Shown here: piece after piece, positions 27,710-38,400 of the stretch
Layout: each line of letters starts with the position of its first letter
How positions within the stretch are numbered: the stretch's first letter is position 1
Assembly (NCBI GenBank): GCA_030849075.1
Contig: JASAOO010003502.1
Coordinates: forward strand, 1 to 64,000
Length of the DNA: 64,000 bases
Source: Zelonia costaricensis
Lineage: Eukaryota; Euglenozoa; Kinetoplastea; Trypanosomatida; Trypanosomatidae
Direction of reading: 5' to 3'
Program-made: the position numbers and the translations under genes
The notes under the pieces: model-generated
Database searches by the model: none
The model's input: only the letters and a program-made list of their open reading frames with translations
What the model was told of the DNA's origin: nothing

Positions 27710-29807
27710 GCGCAGCGACGCAAAGCTCGACGAGGTTCAATCTAGGGTCGGTCTATCTGCCAACGCGCGCGTCGCAGGAGAGGAGCAGGCTGCACGGTTG
27801 GGGCAGCGCGATGGTGGCGATGGTGGGGGGGGGGGGGGGGCACGGCGATTGTGTGGCACGCCGCCGCGTGTATGTGCTGGTCTATGCGCCGAAAAGAAGC
27901 GTGAGAAGCGTACTGCCGCTTGTCTATGTGTTGTGTGTTTGTTGGGTATGACTCCACGGCGGCTCTGGCAAGCCAGCCTCCCCGTCGCTCGCTCTCTATT
28001 ACTGTCAATACGAGACGTATGTCTATCCGTGCGTGTATGGGAGAGTGAGCGAATCGCGAGCGAACTGGTGCACCGTCGCGCCTTTGCGAACGCCCGCGTA
28101 TGTGCGTATGTGCTTGTGTTGGCGACAGTGTGTGTGTATGTGTGTGCTGCAGGCGTAGCACCGCGACCAGCAACTTGTGAATCGAGACGAGTTGAGTGGG
28201 AAGAGAGAAGAGCGGGAGGGGGGAGGGCGGTTTGGTGGGTGCCTGCAATCCGTGAGAGGGACGCTGTTGCGCTACTGCACGGCAATCTCGAGGAGCACAG
28301 CCGCGAGCGCGGCTGCAAAGCGTCCGTCCGCAGCGTCCGGGGTCGCCAGCCAAGCTGGCTCGCGGCGCGTGGCACACGCCACAGCCACGAGCAGCGGGAC
28401 CGCCCGCAGGGACAAAAGCGGAGAGGATGATTCTGACGAGGAAGAGCGCGGAGAGGGGGTGCATGGGTGCACACGCTGCAGTTGAAAACTGCACACACAC
28501 ACACACAGACGCACACCTCACCCACACAACCGCTCCCCGCTGCTCACGTTGTGCCGCCTCTTGCAGGCACACTACCCTCCCTCTTCACCGCGTTGCTTGA
28601 TGCGTGGAGCTCTCGTGACTGCCGCTGTTTCACAGAGAGAAGAGAAAGAAGACAAGGAGGGAACACAAGACAAGGCGAAAAGGAGGTGCGTGTGTTGGTC
28701 GTGTCCTTTTCCGCTTTTTTTTTTTTTTTGCCCCACTTGCCGACACAACGCCGCTGCCCTGCGCACACCCCGCCACGCAGACGAGCCCGGCAAAGAACGG
28801 GAGCGGATGTCACTCACGCACACGCACACAGACACACACATGTGTGTGGGAGGAGGGGCTGGCACTCTGGCAGAGTCGGGGCACAACAGGCGGTGACAGC
28901 GGCGTCGGCGGCGATGGTGAGAGACAGAGGAGGAGGAGGGGTGAGCGCAGCCGAGCGGGAGGCTGGAAGGAAGGGTCGTGAGAAAGGTGGCGCACACCCT
29001 GCGGTGCGCCTATTTTCTTCACCTACTTCGCCACCACCACCACCGCAGTCAGGCCCACCAAACCACCCCAACAAACTCACACACATGCACACCCAACGCA
29101 CGAACACAAACACGGCACACAACGACAACAGGCGCGGGGCCAGAGAACGGGTACAGGAGAAGAGAACCACCACAACAAAGAGAAACAAACTACACGGACG
29201 TCGAGGAAGGAGTGCTGCTTGCGTGAGCGGGGCACACACGGAATCCATGGCGGAGGTGCGTGTGTGTGTGTGTGTGGGGGCGAGAGAAACGCAACGCGAG
29301 ACGGCGACTTTTCGGCGCCCGGTGCACCGCGGCCTTACAGAGGTAAAACAAGAAGAACTGAAAAAAAAAAGGGGCATCGGTACAGTGGGGGAGGGGAGGG
29401 GGGAGGGGCGTGCCGGCACCGGGGGCGGGGTGGGGCGGGGGGAGGGGCGCGATCGACGGCGTGCGGCGAGGAGGTGGCGAGAGGGAGAGAGCGAGAGCGG
29501 CGAGTGGGGGACGAGACAGGCGGGCTGATAGGACGCGAGAGCCACCTCTGCAGGAAAAGCGGGCGGGGACGGGGACGGGGCGGTGAGGCAGTGCTCAGCT
29601 CCGCTTCGCACGCCTGTGAGCTCCATTTCATCGCCCAATCATTATCACTCGCTCTCTCGCACCCCCATCCCCCCCACCTCGCACACGCCGCGACGCGCCA
29701 CGGTGCCGGCACTCACAATGGAAGTGCGAGCGACAAACAGACGCAAGCAGTAGACACACAAACACACACGCAAATCCTAGCCGTAGGCCATGTTCTTCTT
29801 GTTTGTT
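27710..29807. other. Intergenic region (2.1 kb) between the 390-aa and 906-aa genes
   Basis: No supportable gene. It carries a G15 run at 27826-27840, a T15 run at 28715-28729, TG/CA repeats near 28120-28145 and 28490-28506, and a dense G-run cluster at 29387-29447 capable in principle of forming G-quadruplexes on the plus strand. Open frames here are artefacts of the skewed composition. It should contain the 3' UTR of the 390-aa gene and the acceptor of the 906-aa gene. Confidence 0.65.
29387..29447 (+). repeat. G-run cluster, potential G-quadruplex on the template strand
   Basis: Two groups of four or more G-runs separated by one or two bases: about 29387-29408 (gggggagggga... type) and 29421-29447 (gggggcggggtgggg type). 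The plus strand is the template for the minus-strand transcription unit. Confidence 0.6.
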
Positions 29808-30980
29808 TTACAGCTCATCGTTGTTCGCCTTGGGCGTGTTCTTCTTGGAGCCAGTCTGCGGCTGCGCCTCCTCCGCCTCGTCCTCCTCTGCCGGCGCGCT
29901 AGCCGCTGGGACGGCGGCCTCCTCCGCCTCCGGCTCAGCCGCAGCCGGCGCGACTTCCTCTTCCTCTGCCGCCGGTGGGTGAGAGCACAGCGCAGCGGCA
30001 ATCGCGCTGCCGCTCGCCGCGGCGCGCGCGTTGTAGGCCTGGCGCACCGACTCCATGTTCTGCTTCGTCTGCTCCACCTGCGCCGCCAGCGCCTCCTCGT
30101 CGCCGTCCTCCGCCGTCAGCGCCGTCGTCGGCTTGCCGTTGCGGTCCTTCTCGCTCGAGCGGATGCGTGCCGCGTACGTGGGGTCCTGCAGCGCGCGGTA
30201 CGCGTCGAGCTTCTTGCGCGCGATGTCGCGGGCCTCGGTCGCCGCGCGGGCCCCGGCCACGTCGTGCTCCTCCGCCGCAGGGATGTGCACGTTCAGCCCC
30301 GCCGTCGCCTTGACCACGGCCGCGCGCTTGCCCGCGTTGTAGCCCTCCACCGCCGCGGTGGACGGGTGGCTGCTGCCGTCCAGGTAGCTGACGTAGCCGC
30401 TGCCGTTGGATGCGAGGTACAGGCGGGTGCCCTTGCCGAAGCCCTGCACCGCCGCGTCGATCTCCGCCTGCGTGCGCTGCATGGCGGACAGGGCCGCGTT
30501 GAGCTCCTCCTCCTGGTCGCTATCCTCGTCGCTGTCGTTGAGCTTCCGCATGCGGGCCGCGTTGCGCTGCGCCTCCTCCTCCTCCGCCTTGCGGCGGGCC
30601 TCGTCCTCCTCCTGCTGCCGGCGGGCCGCCTCGGCGGCCTCCTCGCGCTCGCGGCGCTGGCGCTCCGCCTCCTCGCGGCGCACGGCCTCCTCCGCCTCAC
30701 GCTGCGCGCGGGCCTCCTCCTCGCGGCGCTTGCGCTGCTCACGGCGGCGCTGGCGCTCCGCCTCCTCGGCACGGAGCTCCTCCTCTGGGATGAGGTCGAG
30801 GTCGCGCTTGATGTGGTACAGCCGCTCCTTCAGCTCCGCGATCACCTGCTGACGGTGGGCGTAGCTGTAGTTGTCGGCCTGCGCATCGTCGGAGCGAAGC
30901 AGGTTCGTGTCCACCTCCTGCGTCTCCGTCCCGTTGTACCCCATCCAGTTGTACCGCTGCGTCGTGATAAGAGCCGTCAT
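29808..30980 (-). CDS. Charged coiled-coil protein, 390 aa
   Basis: I do not recognise the family. The N-terminal about 65 residues (MTALITTQRYNWMGYNGTE onward) look ordered. Residues about 66-165 form an Arg/Glu/Ala-rich helix made of EEAERQRRRE-type units, likely a coiled coil or single alpha-helix. Residues about 170-290 form a more complex segment (GKGTRLYLASNGSGYVSYLDG), followed by an acidic Glu/Ala/Pro tail. The C-terminus is NNDEL, which resembles an ER-retrieval signal, but there is no signal peptide, so this is probably chance. Codon use and composition resemble trypanosomatid cytoskeletal or flagellar proteins; that is inference only. ATG 30980 sits 9 bases after a near-ideal splice acceptor, in a GCCACCATGA context. 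Confidence 0.88.
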   Translation of the reverse strand: MTALITTQRYNWMGYNGTETQEVDTNLLRSDDAQADNYSYAHRQQVIAELKERLYHIKRDLDLIPEEELRAEEAERQRRREQRKRREEEARAQREAEEAVRREEAERQRREREEAAEAARRQQEEDEARRKAEEEEAQRNAARMRKLNDSDEDSDQEEELNAALSAMQRTQAEIDAAVQGFGKGTRLYLASNGSGYVSYLDGSSHPSTAAVEGYNAGKRAAVVKATAGLNVHIPAAEEHDVAGARAATEARDIARKKLDAYRALQDPTYAARIRSSEKDRNGKPTTALTAEDGDEEALAAQVEQTKQNMESVRQAYNARAAASGSAIAAALCSHPPAAEEEEVAPAAAEPEAEEAAVPAASAPAEEDEAEEAQPQTGSKKNTPKANNDEL

Positions 30981-32482
30981 GGTGGCGAGCTGGGAAGTAA
31001 GAGGGGGAGGGAGATAAAAGTCAAGTAAATGTTGGCGTGGGAGAGGGTGGTCTGCTTTTGGGGAGAGGGGGGGCGGGGCTGCGGATGATGTTGATGATGG
31101 GGTGTGCTGATGGAGATGAGGAGACGAAAAGGAAGTGAGAAAGCGTTGAAGAGCGAGTGCAATGGGAACTGTGAGACGGTGCAAGAGGTCCAAAGGAAGA
31201 GGAAGAGGAGGTGTAAGTGATGGAGCATCGGTGAGCGAGAAGGGAGGCGGGACTGCTTCGTTGGAGGATGACACGCAGGCACGCGCACACACAGACGCAC
31301 GCCGTACGGCGAAACCCCGAGATCACCAGAGTGCGGGTGTGGCTGCAGCAGATGCGCGTCAGCGTTGAGTTCGACGCCGATGCGCGTTTGATGCAAGAGC
31401 GTTCGACAATTACAGCGTCGAGGTTCAAGACCGTTGGCGTGACGAAACGTCGACTGAATCGGCGTAAAACGGCACTTTTTCGAGTGCAGCGGCGCTGGCG
31501 GCCCGTGCATGAGGTGCGCCTTGCGACGGTTGAGCTTTTGCGTGCGTGTGTGTGTGTGTGTGTTTGCAAGCGGCGGTGGCAGAGCCAGCGCTGGCGCCGA
31601 ACAAAAGAGGTTGAGGATGGACAGAGGCGTTTCTAACAGGTGGAGGCGGGCTGAGACGATACACACGAGAAGCGGAATGGAAGTGTGTCTGCAGAAAAGA
31701 GAGAACAGAAAACACGCGGGAGAGGGGGGGGAAACACGTACGAGCATTGCCTTTTTTGTTATCTTCCAGTTCCCAATGCTGCTCTATGGGTTTGTTTTTG
31801 CCAGTGTTTACGTCTTTGTGTGTCTGTGGCTGTGTATGTGTGTGTCGATGTCGCGGAAAGAGACGAGGCGACGTCGGCAAGCACGGCATTACTGGAACGG
31901 CACGCGCGCGCATGTGCCGACACACCATCACAGACACACAGATAAACACACAAAGCTATTCCTCGGCAAAAAGACAAACGAAAAGCCGGCGCAACACAGC
32001 ACGCCATGACTGACACATCAACCTCGCCTCATGGACACACATACACACACAGACATACACACCTACAGACACCCATCAAACCGTACAGCGACACACAACA
32101 ATGAACCTTTCACAGCGGGAAAACAGGCGTCAATATCAAGAAAGGGGCTTCTATTCAACGGGGTAGAGCGTATGCACCACGCGTGCGATGAGGCACAGAC
32201 GGGGACTCCCTCAGCGGCGTCATGCCGGTGTGCCTTCAAGAACACAAACACAGACACACACAAACACGCAAAGACAAGAAAGAAAGCGCACCTTGCGTCT
32301 CTATTCGGGAGGTCTGAGGCACTTCACAAAGGGAGTGACAACGGAAGAGACGCTCCGGCGCAGTCGAAGCGGCGGCGCCATCACGTCAACCGGAACGACA
32401 AACACATCTAGCTGCCTCAACAGAGAAGACGCACCTCCGTCTCCGCCTCGCTCTCCTGCTGCCACCTCGGAGCGAGACAGCG
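30981..32482. other. Intergenic region (1.5 kb) between the RING/B-box giant and the 390-aa gene
   Basis: No supportable gene. It contains a (TG)n run at about 31545-31563 and CA-rich stretches at about 31935-32080 and 32240-32275. The right part is the 3' UTR side of the 2960-aa gene. Confidence 0.65.
30990..30991 (-). promoter_or_regulatory. Predicted trans-splice acceptor for the 390-aa gene
   Basis: The minus strand reads a C/T tract (plus 30994-31014) directly into CTTCCCAG, followed by a 9-base 5' UTR and ATG. It is the only AG between the tract and the start, making it the clearest acceptor in the window. Confidence 0.75.
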
Positions 32483-35400
32483 CTACTCAGCTGTCGTGGC
32501 CGGCGCCGGTGGCTGGTACACGGCGGAGTGCGGCTGGCTGATGTCCCAGCGGGGCCGAACCGGGCTCGAGTTGAGCTCCGTCCGCCACGGCGGCGACACC
32601 GTGCGCTGATGCGGTGGGCGAGCCCTGCCCCCGCTCCCGTGTCGACGCTGCACCGGCTGCGAGGAGAGCTGCACCGAGGCTGGATGGTCGATGTGCACGT
32701 GCGCGTAGTGCTGCTGCTGCTGCAGCGGCTGGTATTGAGCGTAGTTCTCTTGGGTGGAAGACGATGGCTGCATGAAGCGCGCCTGGCGTCGCTGGTGCTG
32801 CGTCGCCTCGTGCTCGTCTTCGAGACGCAGCTGCTGCAGCCGGCGGTCCAGCTCCGCCAACGTCGGCACGCGGCGGTCGCCTACAGGGGGGATGAGGGCA
32901 ATGTGCGCAGGCTGCGCGGGGCCGTACCGGTGGGTCTGCGAGACGGTCTCGCTGGTGACTGCCGAGGAGCCCGAGTAGGGATGATAGAAGTGTGTCGCGG
33001 CGGCAGGCTCATCCCTAGCAAGACGCGCCGGCTGCTGCTGCTGCTGCTGATGCGGCTGTCGGGGCAGCGGGGGCGGCGCCTCGTCTTGGTAGGGCGCCAC
33101 CGGTGTCACGTAATAGCGGCCCAGCTTACTGGCGTGGCTCGCCTGTGCTGCGGCTGCGTCCTTCGCGACTTCACCCTTGCCGCCGCGGTTGCAGTGCTCG
33201 AGGTACACATCCCGCACAGGTGCCGCTGCACCAAGCGACGCCGCGCCCCACGGTTGCAGACGACGCCGCTGCTGCCCTTCCTCCGCCTCCTGCTCGCGCT
33301 GCTGCCGCCAGCGGTCGTGTGCGAGCTCCTCTGCCTTGCGCACGTCCTCGTAGACAACTTCGTTGCCCGCTGCATCGACGACCAACATGGGAGAGAGGGA
33401 CTTGATGTACGACTTGATTGAGCGCGTCATGGCGCTGACCGACGTCGCTGAAAGACCTTCCGCGTGGCCGTTCAGGTGCCCAGATGGGTCCGAGGGCCGA
33501 GGGGCGTGGCGGGCACCGGCGGCGGCCGTTGCGTGGCTCGGCCGCCGCTGCGCATCCTTGTTGCCACCCCGCCCGCGGCTGATCGATCGCGCGGGTTTGT
33601 ACGGGCTCTGCACCGGGCCACGCGCGACCGCGGCACTGGCTCGACCATGCCGCAGCGGCACGGCGCTCAGCCGCCAGCCCCGACTGCCGCTCCGCTGCGG
33701 CGGCGGTTGCTGCGACTGGGACGCCTTCCTCGGCGCCGGCGGCGCGGCGGCGGCCGGGGCGGGCGGCATCAGCAGGCTTGGCACGAAGTTCCGCGGCGTC
33801 GGCGGCTTCGGCCGGCGCGGCTCGCCGGCGTCGTTGCCGCCCTCCCCGAGGGCCACGAAGAAGACCGGGAACGTCTTCTTGCGCTCCGTCTTGGGCTCCT
33901 CCGTGTCCGCCACGCCACCCGCCGCCGCCCCCGCGGTGGCGGCCGCAGGAGGCGATACTGCAGCGGCTGCATCGGCACCGTCGGCGGCGTCTGGCGTGGA
34001 TGCCGCGGGGTTGGTGGCCACAGCCTCTGCTGGGGCCTCGGGTGACGCGGACGTGACGGCGGCCTCACGGGCGATGCCCGCCGCTGCGGCCTCCCCCTCC
34101 GCGGCGGGCGCGAGAGCTGCTGTGCGAGCTGCAGGGACGGCTGGCAGTGGTGGTGGCAGTGGAGCTGCCGCAGTCGCTGACGTGGGCTGCCGCTGGCGCT
34201 GCGCCTCTGGTGTGCGCTGCTCCTCCTGCTCCTCCTCCTGCTTCTGGTGCTGGACCGCCGAGGCAGGGGCGCTGTCGGGTGCTGCGGTGCCGGCACCGTG
34301 CGAGGATGTTGTCCGGGTACTTGCAGAGGCACGCGCGGCGACGGGTTGCACCGGCGCCGGTGGAGCAGGCGGAGGAGACTGCGTGAGGCCCTCTGGCTGA
34401 CTTGGCGCACGCCGCTGCGGCTGTTGCTGCTGCTCGGGCTGCGGCACGTACTGGGCGTAGTACGGCTGGTCGAATGCGTGGGTGGGCTCAGCGGGTGCTG
34501 GCGCAGCGTGCATGTAGCTGGACGGGTATGGCGGCACGGCCGAGGGGGCGACAGCAGTGCCGGCCGCGCCGGCGACAGCAGCGCGGACCGAGTAGCTGAA
34601 GGGCATCGGCTGCTGGTGAGGTGCGACCGGCTGCTGCACAGGATAGGTGGTGACGAAGGCATCCGCCACATGCAGCGGCACCCCATCCTCGGAGAGGTAG
34701 TACGGCGCGGCAGCGGTCTGACGCAGCTGCTGCTGCGGGACTTGCTGAGGCTGTGGTGCGAGGGGGTAGGCGTACGGGTATGGGGCAGCCCCCGCCGCGA
34801 GCGGGTAGGCGGGGTACGCACTGCTGTAGCGCCCTTGCTGCCGCTGCTGCTGCGGCTGCGGCTGCGGCACCGCGGCCTCCGGCACCCCAGCGAACGGGGC
34901 GGCAGGCACACGCGCGGGTGCGCGGTAGGCCGATGGCGGGATCAGCGACGGCGGCGGCGGCGTCGCGTCGGGACGGTCCACAGGTGGCGAGGTGCTAATG
35001 TCGAAGCGGCCCACCCCGGACGCCAAGTCCATGTCATCCCCTGCGCGCTTGTCGTGGTAACCGACCACGCTGGGGGCGGCGGAGGAGGGAAAGGAGGTCT
35101 GCACCTGCTGCTCCGCCCGACGCTGTGCACGGCTCTCCTGCTGCTGTTGCTGCTGCTGCAGCGCGGTTTGCGAGGCTGCGGCAGCTCGCGTCGACTGGGG
35201 TACAGCAGCCACAGCAGGCGGTGCACTCGCACCTGCCGGGACGCCGCTCCCGCTCGCGTACGTCTTGCGGCGCGCGAACTCGCGTAGCTGGGCGCGGTGG
35301 TGCGCGGTGCAGCACAGCTTGCGCGACGAGCCCGGCTCCAGGCCGCAGTGCCGGCAGATCATTTCGCCACACCGCCAGCACGCAGAAGTTGTATCGCTTC

Positions 35401-38400
35401 GAGAGCAGCGGGAGCACGCGCGTGCGTCATTCAGTGCCGCGCCGTCTCCTCGCCCTGACTGCTGCTGTTGCTGCTGCGGCTGTTCCTCCTCGTCGTCACC
35501 CGCGGCGAGTGTTGTGCTGCGACGGGGTGGGGGCGGCGAGTAGGCCATCACCGGCGGCACGGACGACGTCGAGTTCCGCGGCTCCGGTGCATTGTAGGCG
35601 TGGGTCACACCACCCGCGGCTTGGGCGGCATCGACGCCGCCGTACATGCCCCTGGCGTCGTCGGCGGCAGCGTGCCCAGCCCACTCCTGCCTGTCCTCCT
35701 CTTCGTGTGGAGGCACGCCACGGGGCCCGAACAGCATGCGGGACGCGGTGCTGTACGGCGCATACCGTGGGGCAGGGACCGCGTCAACCTGCGCCTGCGC
35801 CGCGCCGCGAGCGCTGATGCTGCTGTGGTGGTAGTAGTCGTACGTGCTCCGGTAGGTCCCCGCAGCAGCCGCGGCGGCCGCGACGCCGTAGTAGGAGGGG
35901 TCGTCGAAGTAGGTGGAGGTGGTGCTCGGCAAGGCGTTGCTGCCCACCGAGCCGGGCACGGCCCCGGCGCCGTCCGCCAGGTCCACGGAGGTCGCCGTGC
36001 CCACTGGCACCCCCGTCGGGGAGCGGCGGCGCGGCCCGGGCCCTGGGGAGAGCGAGGACGGAGAGAAGGACGACTCACGCCCCCACGGACTCTCCTCCAG
36101 TGCGCGGTCGCGCGACGGCGGCTGTGCGCCGTAGGGGGATGCGGAGAAGGACGAGCGCGCGGCGGAGGCGAGCTGCTGCTGCTGCTGCGGCTGGTCTGGC
36201 TGGTGCTCTGTCGCCAGCGGGTGATGCCGCGAGCCCCGCCGGCTTCCCACCTCGCTCGCTGCGTACGACGACTCAAGGTCGGCCACGTGCCGCGCGGCGC
36301 GGCGGCGGTCGCCTTGTCGGCGCTGATAGCGGCGCGCGCTGCGCTCCGCCTGGGCCTCGGCGTCGTCCTGCAGTGCCTGGCCACGCTGCTGGGCCTCCAC
36401 AATCTCCAGCACGGCGGACCGGATCGCCGCACGGATGATGTCGGCGGGGTCCATGGCCGCCAAGCTCGCCGCTGCACCACCCGCTGCGGAGGCGGAGGCG
36501 GAGGAGGAGGGCAACCCGTGCGCCCGCATCGCCGCCGCGCTCGCCGAGGTCAGCGGACCCACCACACCACCCGCGGAGGTCGGGGTGGCGAGTGGCGTCT
36601 CCTGCGACCCCGGTCGTAGCGGCAGCTCCTGCTGCTGTTGCTGCTGGGCGCCGAGCACGACGCGCGGCGGGGTGGCGCTGGAGGGGGCGTCCGCGGCGGC
36701 CGCGGCAGCGGCTGGCACAGGGACCGAGGGTGGGCGCTGCGCAAAGGACGAAGCGCGGGACGACGACGGCACGAGCGGTGGTGTCTGCGCAGACGCATGG
36801 GCAGAACCGCCTGGAGCAGCGGACGACTGCGACGCCAGCGGCACGGCAGCGGTCATGAACGGGGCCGCGACGGACGCGCTCGCCGAGCCCGGTCGGCTGG
36901 AGGCGGCGGAGTGGCTCAGCCGTGCGCTGGCAGGGCTTCCCCGGCCACTGTGGGCCAGCGGGAGCGGCAGACTGCCACTGCCCACCTGCGACGGCAAGGC
37001 CGGCACGGCCGCAGCGGCAGTGCCGACCACTGCGGACGAGCGCGAGGGTGTCGTGTGCCGCGAGGAGTGGCTGCGCGAGTCGAACTCGCGCAAGCTGTCG
37101 CGCGCACTGCGCAGCCGCTGCTGCGCCTGCTGCACCTCCGCCTCCCGCGCCTGCTGCCGGCGCTCCATCTCGGCCAATCGCGCCTGCGCCTCGGCGCTCG
37201 TGCGAGCCACCTCCTCGTGTGCCAGGCGAACCGCCTCCACCGCGCGGGCCTCGATCTCGGCCAGGCGGCGCACCGCCTCCTCCTTCTCGCTTTCCTGCAG
37301 CGCCAGGCGAAGCAGGTGATCGGCGCGGCTGCGCTCCTGCCACTCATCCTCGCGACGCTGCGCCTCGCGAGCCGCTCGGGCGGCCTCGGCCGCCGTCATC
37401 TCTGCAGCCTCCTCACGGGCCCGGCGCAGCTCCTCCTGCGCCCGCTGCTGCGCCTCTGCCAGCTGGCGCTGCGCGGCCTGCAGCTTCGCTTCGAGCACGG
37501 CCCGCTGCTCCTCCTCGGCGAGCGCCTGCATCACGGCGGCGTGCTCGGCACGGCGAGCGGCCTCGTCGCGAAGGTCGGAGAGCTGCGCCTGCAGCAGCTG
37601 CTCCGCGGCATCGCGTGCATCGCGAATGCGCTGCTCGGCACGCTGCTCGGCTTCGGAGAGAAGCCGCTCCGACTCCGCGTGCGCGGCTTGTCGCTCCCGC
37701 TCTGCCCGCGCGCGCGTCGCGGCCTCCTCGGTAACGCGGCCCTCGGCCTCGCGCAGCCGGTCAAGGGCGGCCTGCAACTCCGCCGCGTAGGCCGCCTCGC
37801 GTGCGCGCAGCTCGGCCAGCTGGTCGGCAGTGATGAGCGGCGGCGGCGGTGTTGGGGTGGCGGCCGCCGCGAGTCTCGAGTCCTGCGCATCGCCGTCCCC
37901 GGCCTCGGCCTCGATCAGCTCCGGCGTCGTCTGCGTCGCTACGCCGGCGGTGGCCACTGGCAACTCGGTGACGGCGGCGTGCTGTGGCGCGCCGCGACGG
38001 CGGGCCTGCGCGGCGATCACCGTCGGTGCGTCAGAGAGCATGGAGGAGCTGTCCTGCTCCTCCTGCGCCGCGGCCGCCGCGGCTGCGATGGCAGCCTGCT
38101 CGGCCAGCGCCTCGCGACGCCGCAGCGCTGCGACGCCCTGGAAGAAGACGAGCTGCGCCGTGCGCCGCTCCTCCCGCTCCACCTCCCGCAGCAGCGCGCG
38201 TCCGCTCACCTCGTCCGCGTCGAGCTCGTCTCGCTCGAGCTGGCAGCGCTGCCGCAGCGAGGCCTCCTTGCGGGCCGCCGCCTTCTTGAAGAACTCCGCC
38301 GTCTGCCGCTCCTCCGCGTCGGCGAGCGCCTGACACTGCACGGCATGGTGACTCTGCAGGAGCCCGCGCGTGGCGGCTTCGTACTCGCGGAACGATGCCC

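Noticed and set aside
28814..29638. 274-codon minus-strand open frame with hydrophobic stretches resembling membrane segments
   Set aside because: The hydrophobic runs come from translation of T/TG-rich tracts and the rest is Pro/Ser repeat. There is no acceptor-ATG arrangement or domain.
29808..29822. C-terminal NNDEL as an ER-retrieval signal in the 390-aa protein
   Set aside because: No signal peptide or transmembrane segment is present, so the protein should not enter the secretory pathway.
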